Assembly: GCA_021234155.1 (NCBI GenBank)
Contig: JAJEKV010000031.1
Coordinates: 8,198,748 to 8,262,747, forward strand
DNA: 64,000 nt
Direction: 5' to 3'
From: Isoetes taiwanensis
Lineage: Eukaryota; Streptophyta; Lycopodiopsida; Isoetales; Isoetaceae
The position numbers and the translations under genes were made by a program. The notes under the pieces were generated by a model, which saw only the letters and a program-made list of their open reading frames with translations, searched no databases and was not told where the DNA came from. Of the stretch, positions 51,490 to 62,290 are shown piece after piece; position 1 is the stretch's first letter; every line of letters starts with the position of its first letter.

Positions 51490-51680
51490 CCATGGTGGAT
51501 TGGTATCGCGGAGATACAATTAAGTAGTACCGCGGAGGTACGAAAAATACTAATGTATCGTGGCGATACAATAGTTTAGTATCGTGGAGATACTATCAGA
51601 TAGTACCGCGGAGGTACAAACGATAGCAATGTGCCGTGGAGGTACAAGGATATATTGTACTATGGAAGTACGTGCATATC
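51490..51680. repeat. Short hairpin array GTACCGCGGAGGTAC in element F
   Basis: Eight or so degenerate units such as GTATCGCGGAGATAC, GTACCGCGGAGGTAC, GTATCGTGGCGATAC and GTGCCGTGGAGGTAC. Each is an imperfect palindrome, spaced 15-30 bp; substitutions are often matched on both arms. Confidence 0.75.
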
Positions 51681-52080
51681 CGTAACTATTTCTTGAATTG
51701 CAGAACCTTCAGACGTTTGGGGCAATCGCCTTAAGAAGGGATGGGGCCCTCTGGAGCGTCTTTGGAAGATCGCGGACGATCTTCTTTAAGAAGGGATGGA
51801 TTGATACGGTATCATAGCACGGGGGAGTGGTCCACGGCGTCAGGGTTATGGGGGCGTGGCAAAATATGGCAAAGTATGGCAAACATTTGATGGCAAGCGA
51901 TAACCATTGGAAATTGGAAGGGACACATTACCTAGGGACCTTTACTCTTAGAGAAAATACAAGGTAAAGGTGGTTGCAATCCAATAGATTGGGGTCGTGG
52001 AGGAAAAGAGCAATCTATTAATATGCCAAAAGGGGATTTGCTAAAAGATGGTCCTACGCTTACTTTAAAAGACAATATCT

Positions 52081-52841
52081 TGTCTTTAATAGAAAAAGGG
52101 CCTACGCTTGCTTTATATGGGACAAAGGTTGGATATTATTAAAGAGATGAGCCTTTATTATTAAAAAGGCAAAAACGTGAGCAACACATAAGAAGGGGAG
52201 CGACATGTAACAGAGGATACACGGATGGGGACCGGAAACTGTACTTCTAGGCCAATGAATAGTAACTCTTGGTCTACAAACATGGATTCTTGGATGAACA
52301 GGAGTTCGTGGGCGATTGGGGAAGGATCGACAGCGGCTAAATCATCTGAATATTTGGCATCGGTTGCCCCTGCAATCGATAATCCAGCTGAAGCTTTTGG
52401 AGTTGTGGTTGAATCCTAAGGCCGTCAATCTGAGACAAAGAGCCTCCGCTGTTCTGTGCTGGGCAGAGCCAGTTTCGGCTCTCATGAATCTGAAAGCCTG
52501 CGAGGAGCAGAGATTCCGGATGAGATACTTGAGTTTTGCTGGGCTGAGTTGATATCCTACTCTTTTCCTAAATCCCTGATGTAAATGGCAGATATGTAAA
52601 TGGAGGAGTTTCATATCTGATAAGAGGATTACCAGTTTGTTCTAGAGCTATGTGGAGTAGCTAGAGATTGTTTGCCATACCAGTTGTCATTGCACTGCCA
52701 TAACTCTGTGGACCCGGTTGGGTGGTTAAGCGTGCTTAGCAACGTATTTGTCTGTGACATATGTGAAGTAATCGGATCATGATATACAATTAAGATGTTG
52801 TTGAGTAGTTTCTGTTTCCCCATAAACATTGAATCGTATCA
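52081..52841 (+). repeat. 3' LTR of element F
   Basis: 761 bp copy of 49936-50696 with only a few substitutions (for example at 52281 and 52312). Confidence 0.85.
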
Positions 52842-53990
52842 GGTCCAGCACTTGGCGGAGCCATCGTTTCAGCTCCCGACATTCGTCATCGAACCATGAT
52901 TGCGGGGGAAGGTGGTTGCAGCCCACAATGGATCGCCGAGCTGCCTCTCCCAAAGCATCCGTCCCCTACCCTCGGAAAGAGCCGGGTTCACCGGGCCGCC
53001 TGTTGTTGAAGTGTGGGGAGCTACAAAGACACTCCGGCTCATGCTCGAGCATCCTCGCATAGACCGCCGCATGATCATAGTCCGGCGCAAACCGCGGTAC
53101 ATGGGGTGTTGGGGCAATGGGTGCTCTCGGTTGGCTCGCCAATCTATCCGCAAGAACAGGGGTCGATGGTCTGAGTCTACTTCCTCGCCCCTACCACCGC
53201 CCGGACCGGGCTGGTGATCAAGTGTAGGCATTGCTCGTCTCGCTAGCACGTAATCCACCATACGGTGCCGCCCCCGGTTCTCCTATCTACAAGTGACGCT
53301 GGTCGGAGGATCGACCATCGTGCAGCCATTGCAAATGACCGTGGTCAAAGATATCCCGATAGCGGTGCCATACTTGTGTCACACCGGTCGTCATCCGGCG
53401 CCCTTGGCCAAACCATCTCTGCGGGGTCCATTTGCAATACATCCTCGCCTAGAGGTGCGAATTTTGGGATCCGCTTTCGCCCACTCAGGCGGCGCATTGA
53501 AATCTCCAAGCAAAATGACCTTGCCCAATTGTTCATGCTGGCGTATGTCATCATATAGATCGACATAGAGCTCCCCGCTCAATCCACATCCAAGTCGCGT
53601 GGTAAAAGTTGCTCGGCATGTGGGGAAGTAGCAAGCCGCCACAAAGAGAGGGCTGCCATCACCGTTATGCACTCGCACCCACAGTATCTGTTGTGCTGTC
53701 TGTCTTGCACAGGGGAGACCGATTGGGCCAAAGGTCATGCGGTAGTAACACGCAATTCCTCCCGGTGTCCTCGTTTCGGTGCACTCATTGAAGGCGGAGT
53801 AGCACCGGTATCCCGGCAAATCGGGTAGCTTTGTGACCCGGATGTTCCCATGTTTCCATGAGGAAGATAAGGTCCATGTCCATGGCGGCGGAATTGAGAT
53901 CGCCCCCCCTTACGCCATGGAAAGCCACGGCAATTCCGGGATACCACGCCAGGCACGATCCCTATTTAGTGGCATGCATCGCCACTTCAG
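52842..53990 (-). pseudogene. LINE G endonuclease
   Basis: APE-type nuclease that nicks target DNA for LINE insertion. Motifs on the minus strand: DLIFLMETW (about 53870), WVRVHNGDGSPLFVAACYFP, VILLGDFNA (about 53510-53530), VDYVLARRAMPTLDH and SDHRPLFLRI (about 53170). Frameshifts between 53820 and 53870 and near 53390. The C-terminal side stops at element F. Confidence 0.8.
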
Positions 53991-54400
53991 TCCGGTGGTA
54001 GTGGTGGTCCCGTGGGGGAGCGGAAGATGTGGATGCCTGTGCATTTGGGCCCCCTCGAGGGGACTCGAGGGGCCTGAGTGCCCGCATCCCTATTTGGTCG
54101 CCTTCAATTCCCGCATCCTTCCCTCGACCAACCCGCCGCCCTCCATGTCTGCTTGCGTCCCTCGACTTTGGCCCGGCTCACGCCGGGTCTCTTCTTTGTC
54201 GGGGGGGTCAAGTCCCGGCCAACGCATGTAGCCGCGCCCTTCAACTTCAGGCCACCGGCGGGATGGCCACCCGCCTCGCACGCTCTCAATCGTGAAGATG
54301 ACCACCCGGGGCGATCGTGGCCCGAATTCCATGACGACTCGCCTTTCCAATGGTCACAGGTGCTGGGAACATCATCCGGTCCAAGATCTGTGTCTGGAGT

Positions 54401-54730
54401 CGGGAAGTGAGATGTTCTCCCGACTCCTCCGTCAGGCCTCGCACTAACACATTGCGGCTCCTGCGTCTCTGTTCCTGGAGTTCGGCGGGGGCATGTCCAG
54501 GGTTCGGAAGCCGGCCAAGACTGGTATGCCGACCATGTAAAAGATGTATGGGTGTGAAAACTTTAGTGTTTCACTGTGTAACCAATCTTGCTGCACCATT
54601 GTTTCTTGCAGGAGATTTAAAAGTAAAAAATATGGAGTTTTGATGTGGGAGATTTCATGGAATCTCCTATGATCTAAAGGCCCAGAAATCTCCCATGATC
54701 TAAAGGTCCAGAATTCACAATGCCAAAGCG
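54401..54730. other. No gene seen
   Basis: Boundary of LINE G and a spacer with a short repeated phrase (AATCTCC.ATGATCTAAAGG.CCAGAA at 54655-54720). Confidence 0.4.
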
Positions 54731-54779
54731 AACCATAAAGGAAGCAATGCGTAAATGGACGATAGGATAGTAAAAATTA

Positions 54780-55206
54780 CATGGAGATACCGAGTATCGA
54801 GTATCAATCCCTGGTACCTTTTAGAATACGACATGGGCGATAATCTAAGTAAGAATGGCAGGATACAGAATGGACAATAAGATGGTAAAAAGTGCATAGA
54901 AACATAGGCGATAGTCTAAGAATGGCATAATACAAAATCGACAATAAGATGGTCAAAAGCGTATGGAGATGCCGGGTATCGATCCTGGTACCTCTCGCAT
55001 GCAAATACGACATGGGCGATAGTCTAAGAATGGCATAATACAAAATGGACATAGGCGATAGTCTAAGAATGGCATAATACAAAATCGACAATAAGCAAAT
55101 ACGACATGGGCGATATAGTCTAAGAATGGCATAATACAAAATGGACATAGGCGATAGTCTAAGAATGGCATAATACAAAATCGACAATAAGATGGTCAAA
55201 AGTGTA
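54780..55206. repeat. tRNA-Ala 3'-half repeats with a ~37-bp spacer unit
   Basis: Two truncated copies of the tRNA-Ala 3' half, at about 54780-54826 (degraded) and 54963-55004 (good), lie downstream of the intact gene. In both, similarity begins at the anticodon loop and runs to the 3' end. They are linked by repeated units of GGCGATAGTCTAAGAATGGC, ATAATACAAAATGGAC (five to six copies). Confidence 0.75.
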
Positions 55207-55279
55207 TGGAGACGCCGGGTATCGATCCCGGTACCTCTCGCATGCAAAGCGAGCGCTCTACCATCTGAGCTACACCCCC
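55207..55279 (-). tRNA. tRNA-Ala (anticodon UGC)
   Basis: 73 nt cloverleaf on the minus strand. Acceptor GGGGGTG pairs with CGTCTCC with two or three G-U pairs; D arm GCTCAGATGGTAGAGC; anticodon stem CTCGC-TTTGCAT-GCGAG with TGC anticodon; T arm CCGGG-ATCGATA-CCCGG; discriminator A. A and B box equivalents are present (TAGCTCAGATGG and GATCGATAC; the B box differs from the usual GTTCGA by having ATCGA). No CCA encoded and no intron, as expected for a nuclear tRNA. Confidence 0.88.
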
Positions 55280-55280
55280 A

Positions 55281-55701
55281 GATTGCAAATGTTTTGTTTC
55301 TTCATTATATATTTTTCTTGGAGGAACAACCAGAGAGACGTTGAGATTTTACCATCGGCGTCAATTAGGCCTAACTATTTTGACGCCGTTAAACAAGGCA
55401 CAAGGAGTGACTCCACTTACAGGAGGTAGTTTTGCTGTGGAAAGATGATCTGTGGAGCATCGGAAAGAGGGTATGGAGGGGATAAATTGCTCCTTATCTG
55501 TCAGGGATTTCCCTGACATTTCGGGCAGCAGGAACTTGATACGCATTAGGGAACGCCTTGCTATCTGCTCCACAATTTCATTCACAGAATTGCCGCTGCA
55601 AGCTGGAATCTGTCCCGCAGAAAAAATTGCAAGAACAGGGAATTCCAAAAAAAGAAAAAAACCTAAACATTGCCGTGCAAATTGGTAGTTAATGGTATGA
55701 T
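55281..55701. other. 5' flank of the ethylene receptor gene
   Basis: No ORF that reads into the receptor; in-frame TAA lies 12 bp upstream of ATG 55702. Probable promoter or 5' leader, perhaps with an undetected 5' exon or UTR intron. No clear TATA box chosen. Confidence 0.4.
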
Positions 55702-58700
55702 ATGGAGGAGGATCGAAACGCATGCACAAAAATTCTTGGAAGAATGGTCTGTCCACTTTTGTGCCTCACCTTTCTACCAGTGGTGGCCATGGCAAACAGA
55801 ATGAATTTCTTATTGGGTTCCACAATTGAATCTTCTTCCTCCTCTGTTCCTTATCCAGTCCCTGACATCATTGCCTCAAATGGGTGGTCCGATTCCAGAC
55901 ATACCTTGCTTACAAAATGGCAGGTGTCCTCAGATGTTCTTATTGCCTTGGCATATTTTTCCATCCCTGTAGAGCTCATTTATTTCATCTTTAGGTCGCA
56001 GGTAAAATCATCAATTCCTTGAGCTTTTATTTTTAGTTTTCTTTTTGTTTTTTATTTTCTGTAGGTAAGAAGTTTGAAATGCCATTCTCATCAAGATGTA
56101 GTACATTTATTTCAAATTGATGCGGTAGTATAAAAAAAAACTGGCCTCTGTAACTTGCAGGTATTTCCCTATCGATGGGTTGTAGCTCAATTTGGTCTCT
56201 TTATTGTCCTCTGTGGCACTACACATTTGCTTACACTGTGGCATTACAGTGCAAATACAGCTGCTGCTCATATAGTCATGACTGTTTTTAAAGTGTTAAC
56301 TGCTCTTGTATCATGTTCAACTGCTGTGCTGCTAGTTTGGGTAATCCCTGAAACTTTGGATGTGAAGAGAAGGGAACAGTTCTACACTCAAAAGGTAAGA
56401 AAGTTTGATCATTTCCTTTAACATTTGCCCCTGATGTAACAACCTTAGGTTCCTTGCTTTGTTATCACCGGAGACTAATTGAGGATTGCAGACTGCAGAA
56501 CTTGGTATTGAAGTGGGGAAGATAAAGAAGGATGAACAAACATTGCGGAGTGTCCGGATGTTGACAGACGAGATTCGAAGCACACTGGATAGAAAGACAA
56601 TTTTAGAAACAACTATAATGGAGTTAGCCAGGACCCTCAATTTGGAAAGCTGTGATATCTGGATGCCAAAGCACGGTGAACCAGATCTTGAGCTTACCCA
56701 TAGGTTTGGAGCAGCATTCAACTTTCCCAGAATTCCAGTTAGACATGGGATTATTAGAAGGGTAAGCTAAGTATCTGTATTTCCATGGTAATCAATTATT
56801 TGAATAAGGAAAAGTCTTGACGAAGTATATCTCCTACTTGTATACTCAGGTTCTAAGCAGCCATACTGCAAAGGTCATTCCAGATCTAAATGAGATTATC
56901 ACAGAAACAAGTTTGGATAGTCCAGGTAGTGCAGCAACTCCCAGCCCAGGTAGCATAGCAAGCCCCGGTAGCGTAACAAGCCCTGGAAGATCAACAATTA
57001 TAGATGGAAAGAGTGTGACAGACGCAACTACGCTCAACCGAGACACAATCTTAGGGAAATCTCAAACTGGCAGGATTGCAGCTGTACGGCTTCCAATCCT
57101 TACCTTCGAAGACAATAATACAGATGCAGAAAGTTTTGGAATTATGTTGCTTGCATTGCCTAAAGATTCAGCGAAGCCTTTCTCTACACATGATCTTGAG
57201 TTGATTAATAATGTTGCCGACCAGGTAAATGTTGATCCCTTTTTAAAGATAAAACTTTTGGCTTTTGTCAAGAATAAATGCTTGGCATGGTTCAGATGTT
57301 GTTTTGTGATTTTTGGGACAAAAGGTTTGGCCTGGCACATGCTACTTAATAAAAATGTACTTCATAGTTTTATCTGATTGTTGACTTCAAGATAACCATG
57401 TTTTCAGTAGTGCATATTTTGATAATTGTAACAGGAAGCACACGTTTTAAACCTCTTCTCAACCAGACATATTTTTGTCATTCACATATCTGCAGCTTAT
57501 TAAAATTCATCAATTGATATCTGAATTTCTTGCATCTCTAGCAATCCACCCGGAATGTACATTTTGCAGGTCGCTGTTGCCCTTTCACATGCAGCTGTAG
57601 TGGAAGAAGCAACAAGGAGTAGAGATAAGCTGATGGAGCAGAATATCGCCCTTCAGATAGCAAAGCAGGAAGCTGAAGCTGCTGTCATTGCTCGGAATGA
57701 GTTCCTTGCTGTCATGAACCACGAAATGAGGACACCTATGCATGCTATCCTTGCATTATCATCTCTACTTCTTGATTCTCCTTTGGGTGAAGATGAGCGA
57801 TTAATGGTGGAAACGATTACAAGTAGTGGAAACCTGCTTGCCATGCTGATCAACGATGTACTAGATTTTTCAAAGCTGGAGGCAGGGAGCTTGTCATTAG
57901 ATATCCATCCATTTGTTCTCCCTGACCTTCTCAAGGAAGCTGAGAGACTTGTCATACCAATGGCAGATTCTAAAGCTTTGTCAATATCTATGAATTGCCA
58001 AGGCACGCTTCCTTTTCATGTCATTGGGGACAGCAATCGTCTTCTACAGATAATACTAAATGTGGTATGAATTTAGGTTTTGCAGTATCGATTAATTCAA
58101 ACATTGATGTGAAAGTAAAAGAAGCTAGCACTTGCAGGTTGGTAATGCTATTAAATTCACCAAGGAAGGAAGTGTAACCATCACAGTCAGTTCAAAAAAG
58201 GCTGAAGACTTGGAAGATGACCCCAGTTCACCTGGAGAGCAGAAAACTGAAAAACATTATCTATATTTTGAAGTTAAAGATACTGGCATTGGCATTAAGG
58301 CAGCTGACATACCTCGCCTGTTTAAAAAGTTCGTGCAAGCAGATAGCAGCACGACTCGTAATTTTGGGGGTACTGGTTTGGGTCTTGCAATCTCACTGAA
58401 ATTTGTTGAGGTAATGCTTGTCAGTATCTGAGCTATTAATTTTGTATCCTGCTAAAGCTGACTTATTCATTAATTGTCAGTTGATGAGAGGCAAGATATC
58501 TCTGGAGAGTGAAGGCATTGGCACGGGTACAACCTGCAAGTTCTTTATTGTTCTTCTAGTTATCCCAGAGGATGCGTGCAGCTTAACTACGCCAGGACCA
58601 AGACCTGCTGTAGGACCTGGTTCTCCTGAGGATTTTAGAGAACAGGCATTGGCAACTGAAGCAGGACCAAGAGAAGCACAACCTTCTGAGGCAGCTAGTG

Positions 58701-60176
58701 GAGCAGAAATTAAAGCACAGCCTGTGGCAGAAAGTGGACCAATGCCTGGTGTAGAAGCTAAACTAGAAGCTCAAGCACAACCCGTTGTGAGGCTTGAAGA
58801 AGAATATAGAATAGAACCTAGGACAGAAGCTGTAGGAAAATCTATTAAATTTGAGGTGGAATTGGTTGAAAAGGGAGTACAAACTGTTGTTGAAAAGGGA
58901 GTGCAAACTGTTGCAGAACCTAGTGGAGGAGTCCAAGAGGAAATTAGAGCACAGCCAAGTGGGAAAACTGTAGCAGAGTCTAAAGCAGAAATTGGAACAG
59001 GACTAGATGCAGAATCTAAAGTAGAACCTGTTGCAAAATTTAGAAGAGAAACTGGAGAAGAACATAAAGCTCGGCTCACTACAACAGACACTATGCAAGA
59101 AACCAAAGCTGGATCTATTGCAGAAATCAAAGAGGAACATAGAACGCAACCAGTTGCAAAATCTGTGGCAGACTTTAAAGCAGAAACTGGAGCTGGACTA
59201 AATGAAACAAAAACAGAACCTGGACTTCAACCTGTTATGAGACTTGAAGGAGAGCCTACAGCTGGAGTAGCATCAACTGCAGAATCTAGAACAGAACCTG
59301 CTGCAGTATCTGCTGTCTCAAGTGCAGAAGTTGTAGTGGAAACAAAACTTGAAGTAAAATCTAGTGCAGAATCTAGTACATCTAGAAGGACAATGCAAGC
59401 TGGCGAATTGAAATCATTAAAAGTAAGAGAAAGAAAGCCTTTCCTCCAAGATCTAATATCAAAAGTAATTCTAAACATAATCGATTTGCAAACTAAATTT
59501 TCGTAATGCAAAACTTGAATTCAAACTGCTAACAAGAGAGTAGCTATTTTACTGACTCATCTAAGGAACAGGTCATGGTTGTAGATGACAATGGAATTAA
59601 TAGAATTGTTACAAAACGGCTATTGGATACTATTGGATGCAAATCCACGGTCGTAGATTCTGGAGAAAGCTGTCTTGCCACATTACACAGCCAGGGAATT
59701 AATTTTTTCAATCTCATCCTTCTCGACCTGCTAATGCCAGAGGTGACATGATCCTCCTTCCCTTCATAATATAAAGTTAATTGGGATTAATTACACCCAC
59801 TAATTTTGAGTGCTTAAAGGTGCTGTTTGTTAAAATGGTTAACAACTAACACATCTTACAAAAGCAACAACTTAAATGAGAAGTATCTATCCAATCCTAT
59901 ACATATACAAACATAAGATCATTTCGCTATCTTATTTAAATATCATCTATCTTCTTTCAGATGGATGGGTTTCAAACAGCCACAGAAATTTTTGCACGGT
60001 ATGGAAATGTTAGACCTCTAATAGTTGCATTAACAGCTAATGCAGATCAGAAAACTAAGGAGAAAGTTTATGAAATTGGAATGGATGGGCTGCTAAACAA
60101 GCCCATCACTGTGAATATATTAAGAACGGCATTGTTGAAGTACTTGGATAACGGCCAGATATTTCAATGGGAGTAA
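55702..60176 (+). CDS. Ethylene receptor, hybrid histidine kinase with long disordered linker (1091 aa)
   Basis: Membrane ethylene sensor (ER in known plants) that signals through CTR1-type kinase. Nine exons, all introns phase 0 with GT-AG: 55702-56001, 56161-56394, 56492-56761, 56850-57224, 57570-58064, 58138-58410, 58481-59422, 59572-59742, 59961-60176. An N-terminal extension of 53 residues relative to ETR1 includes a hydrophobic segment (15-30). Three membrane helices (75-97, 107-127, 136-163) keep the ethylene/copper residues: D78, Y85, I115, C118, H122. GAF region about 170-390 with four SPG repeats (292-314). Kinase: H444 in [12 protein letters not shown]561, D606 in [17 protein letters not shown] at 635-643. 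Linker 682-957 is Glu/Ala/Lys/Pro-rich. Receiver 964-1091 keeps D968, D969, D1015, T1045, K1067. Unusual: no cysteines where ETR1 has Cys4 and Cys6 (I57, S59 here). Typical family length is about 630-770. ATG 55702 chosen because an in-frame TAA precedes it; splice sites by eye. Confidence 0.92.
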
Positions 60177-60830
60177 TTCTCCACTCCATGTCAGCAGTGA
60201 CCGGTGTTGTATAATAGAATGAAAATTATTTTCTCCTTTGAGCAGATTTCTTTTACATTTCGAAAGAACATTAGAGGATAAAGGTCGAACTAATCTGAAC
60301 TTCTTCCCAAATAGAAGAAAACATCGGTTTTTTTATACAGTTTGGAAGTTGGTGTTGGATTCTGTCTCCAGGGGACCTGATTGGTGGAAATTAGGAAGCA
60401 TTTACCGTTAAAATTCCTACTTTTTTTTGTCAAAGTTTATTTTGGGTAATTCTTGGCTTGAAATTTCTAGTGGCACCGGAGAGCTCTGCTACAATCACCG
60501 GAATCTCAACCCCCTCGTGGCAGTTATCTAGCATAGAGCCAATGGTTAGTCTTAGCGGTTATCTAGCACAGGGCCAATGGTTAGTGTAAGGGGTCCTTTT
60601 GGAAGACAAGTTCTATTCTTTTGCAAGACATGCATGAGGAGGCGCTCTAATGGGCCAGCTGCCAGATAGGGCAGTTTTACCTTTTCTGCCATAACTTTTG
60701 CATCTGAGCTCGCTTTTTGGTATGCTTGGCCCCTCGTGCAAGAGAGTTTGATGCAAAAAGGTATAGATCTCTCACAAAGCGATTTTCCTCAATTGCAATC
60801 TTAGGGCATTCCCTCAAATGATAATAGAGC
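60177..60830. other. 3' flank of receptor gene and spacer
   Basis: Likely 3' UTR to about 60400. A short direct repeat (GGTTATCTAGCA.AG.GCCAATGGTTAGT at 60520-60585). No gene. Confidence 0.45.
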
Positions 60831-62290
60831 AGATATGCCAAGTTCTTCTATGTCTCCTATCGTTGCTCCTGATATTAGAATTCAAAGTGATAGTACTTCT
60901 ATTCCCCCAGCTTCTCCGACTGTGGCTTCAGTTCCGCATTACTGTGGAGATCTGGAATCTCAGTGAATAGGGTAACAAGGGAACATTTTAGTAATTAGAT
61001 TAGGAAAGATTTGTCTTCTGCTATTTCTCCTCCTCGTGTTTCAGGAGCTATTGATTTGATGATTCGTAATAATAACAAAGGCATTGGCTCGCTTTTGGGT
61101 GAGCTTCTAGCACGCGAGGCTCAGCTTCATTTGGTGTTACCACCAATCGACGTGTTCTATCAAGCTGAGGTATATAGAGACATCCTTAAAGCTTCTTGAT
61201 AGCATGTGATAGAGATTGATCATGATTTACATAAGAAGTGTTGATATCATTTGGAGTTGTGGGCCATTATACTGGTCTATTTGGATGTTAGAAAGCTTGG
61301 TTACTGGCCAACAGATCACCTTCGAAGAATTGACCTTCTTGGATGCATTGAAAATGTTAAATTAAAAACTTTTTCCTGATTGTTTTTTATGATGCTCCTG
61401 TAGCAGGACAATTGGTGGCACGTGGAATTGATTCCATGTGGAGTGATTATATATTGTATCAGTCATTCCCCAGGCTTTAATCCCAACATGCTCAATGCCA
61501 TGAAAATGCCATGCTGGTTCTCAATCTCCAATGTTTCTCTCGATTTGTTGGTACTAGAGTTTTTCATTAACATTGCTATGGCTTAGGCACTCACTTGGCC
61601 CACTCCATTGTTGATGAGGCAAAGATCGTGTCGCTTCCCCATGGTCATGCTTTGCCAGAGTTTGTTGCGATTAAAAGCGACCCCATGTTTTTCGAGTTTG
61701 ACTTGAAATTGCTTAACGGTCCCTAGATTGCTATCTTATTTCCTCAGCCAGCAATGTTTGGAAACTTTTGAGCTAAAAGGGATCGTCCTATGGCAGTCAA
61801 TTCCATGCCCATGCCATCTGCCTCCATACCTCCTATTTCTGCCCTCAATACTTCTATTATGTCCATTTCTCTTCCTTCTCAGCCTCAAAGATCTTGTGCA
61901 AATGCAACAAATGTGGCTTTTGTCGCTCCCACATCTCCTAAAGAGACTCAATCACTTCAATTAGAACAAGAGCAGCAAGAAAGAGTTCAGGCAGGATGGA
62001 CTAAAGTCAGTTTGAAAAAGCTGCAAGAAATAGATATGCCCATTATGCAAATCAGCAGAGATGAGGCTCTCCCTCGCCAATATAGAATCATAGTGGGGTT
62101 ACACAACATATGGGGAGGATGGAGAGGAGGCTCTTCTCCATCAAGAATGGAAGCGCAAAATGGAAGGGTGGAACAAAGAGGAGGCTCCCCCTTACCTATT
62201 TCTAGGGCTTGTTGGGCAGATCTTTCAGGGGAGTCTCATAGTGCTAATGTAGTAGAAAGTATGGAAGTGGAACATACCAATTCTGTATGA
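60831..62290 (+). pseudogene. LINE ORF1 relic
   Basis: Fragments of a gag-like LINE ORF1 on the plus strand. About 61490-61720 reads in pieces PCWFSISNVSLDLLVLEFFIN, GTHLAHSIVDEAKIVSLPHG and FVAIKSDPMFFEFDLK, similar to the DUF4283-type domain of plant L1 ORF1. 61790-62290 is an open Ser/Pro/Gln-rich C-terminal part ending SMEVEHTNSV at the stop that overlaps the ORF2 start at 62288. Many stops upstream of 61790. Confidence 0.6.

Larger units (their letters stand above)
49936..52841. mobile_element. Non-autonomous LTR element F (TRIM/LARD-like)
   Basis: Two 761-bp direct repeats, 49936-50696 and 52081-52841, both TGTCTTTAAT...TATCA, nearly identical by eye. Directly after the left copy is TGGTATCAGAGC (50699-50710), the standard primer-binding site for initiator Met-tRNA, so the element is plus-oriented. 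Internal 1.38 kb has no RT or integrase; one small frame follows the PBS. Flanks share only GGT (49933-49935 and 52842-52844). Inserted in LINE G. Confidence 0.85.
47584..54400 (-). mobile_element. LINE G, minus strand, split by LTR element F
   Basis: APE-type endonuclease (52842-53990), then, beyond the inserted element F, RT (about 48650-49935) and a C-terminal part (47909-48500), and a 3' end with repeated ATTCT at 47585-47608 (complement). Removal of F and one copy of the shared GGT restores a continuous frame between endonuclease and RT (QVLD then PTIRP). Upstream part 54090-54350 is Pro/Arg-rich ORF1-like sequence with unclear start. Confidence 0.75.

Noticed and set aside
58418-59506. 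362-aa frame as a separate gene
   Set aside because: It is exon 7 of the receptor plus flanking intron bases; splice sites and domain continuity place it in one protein.
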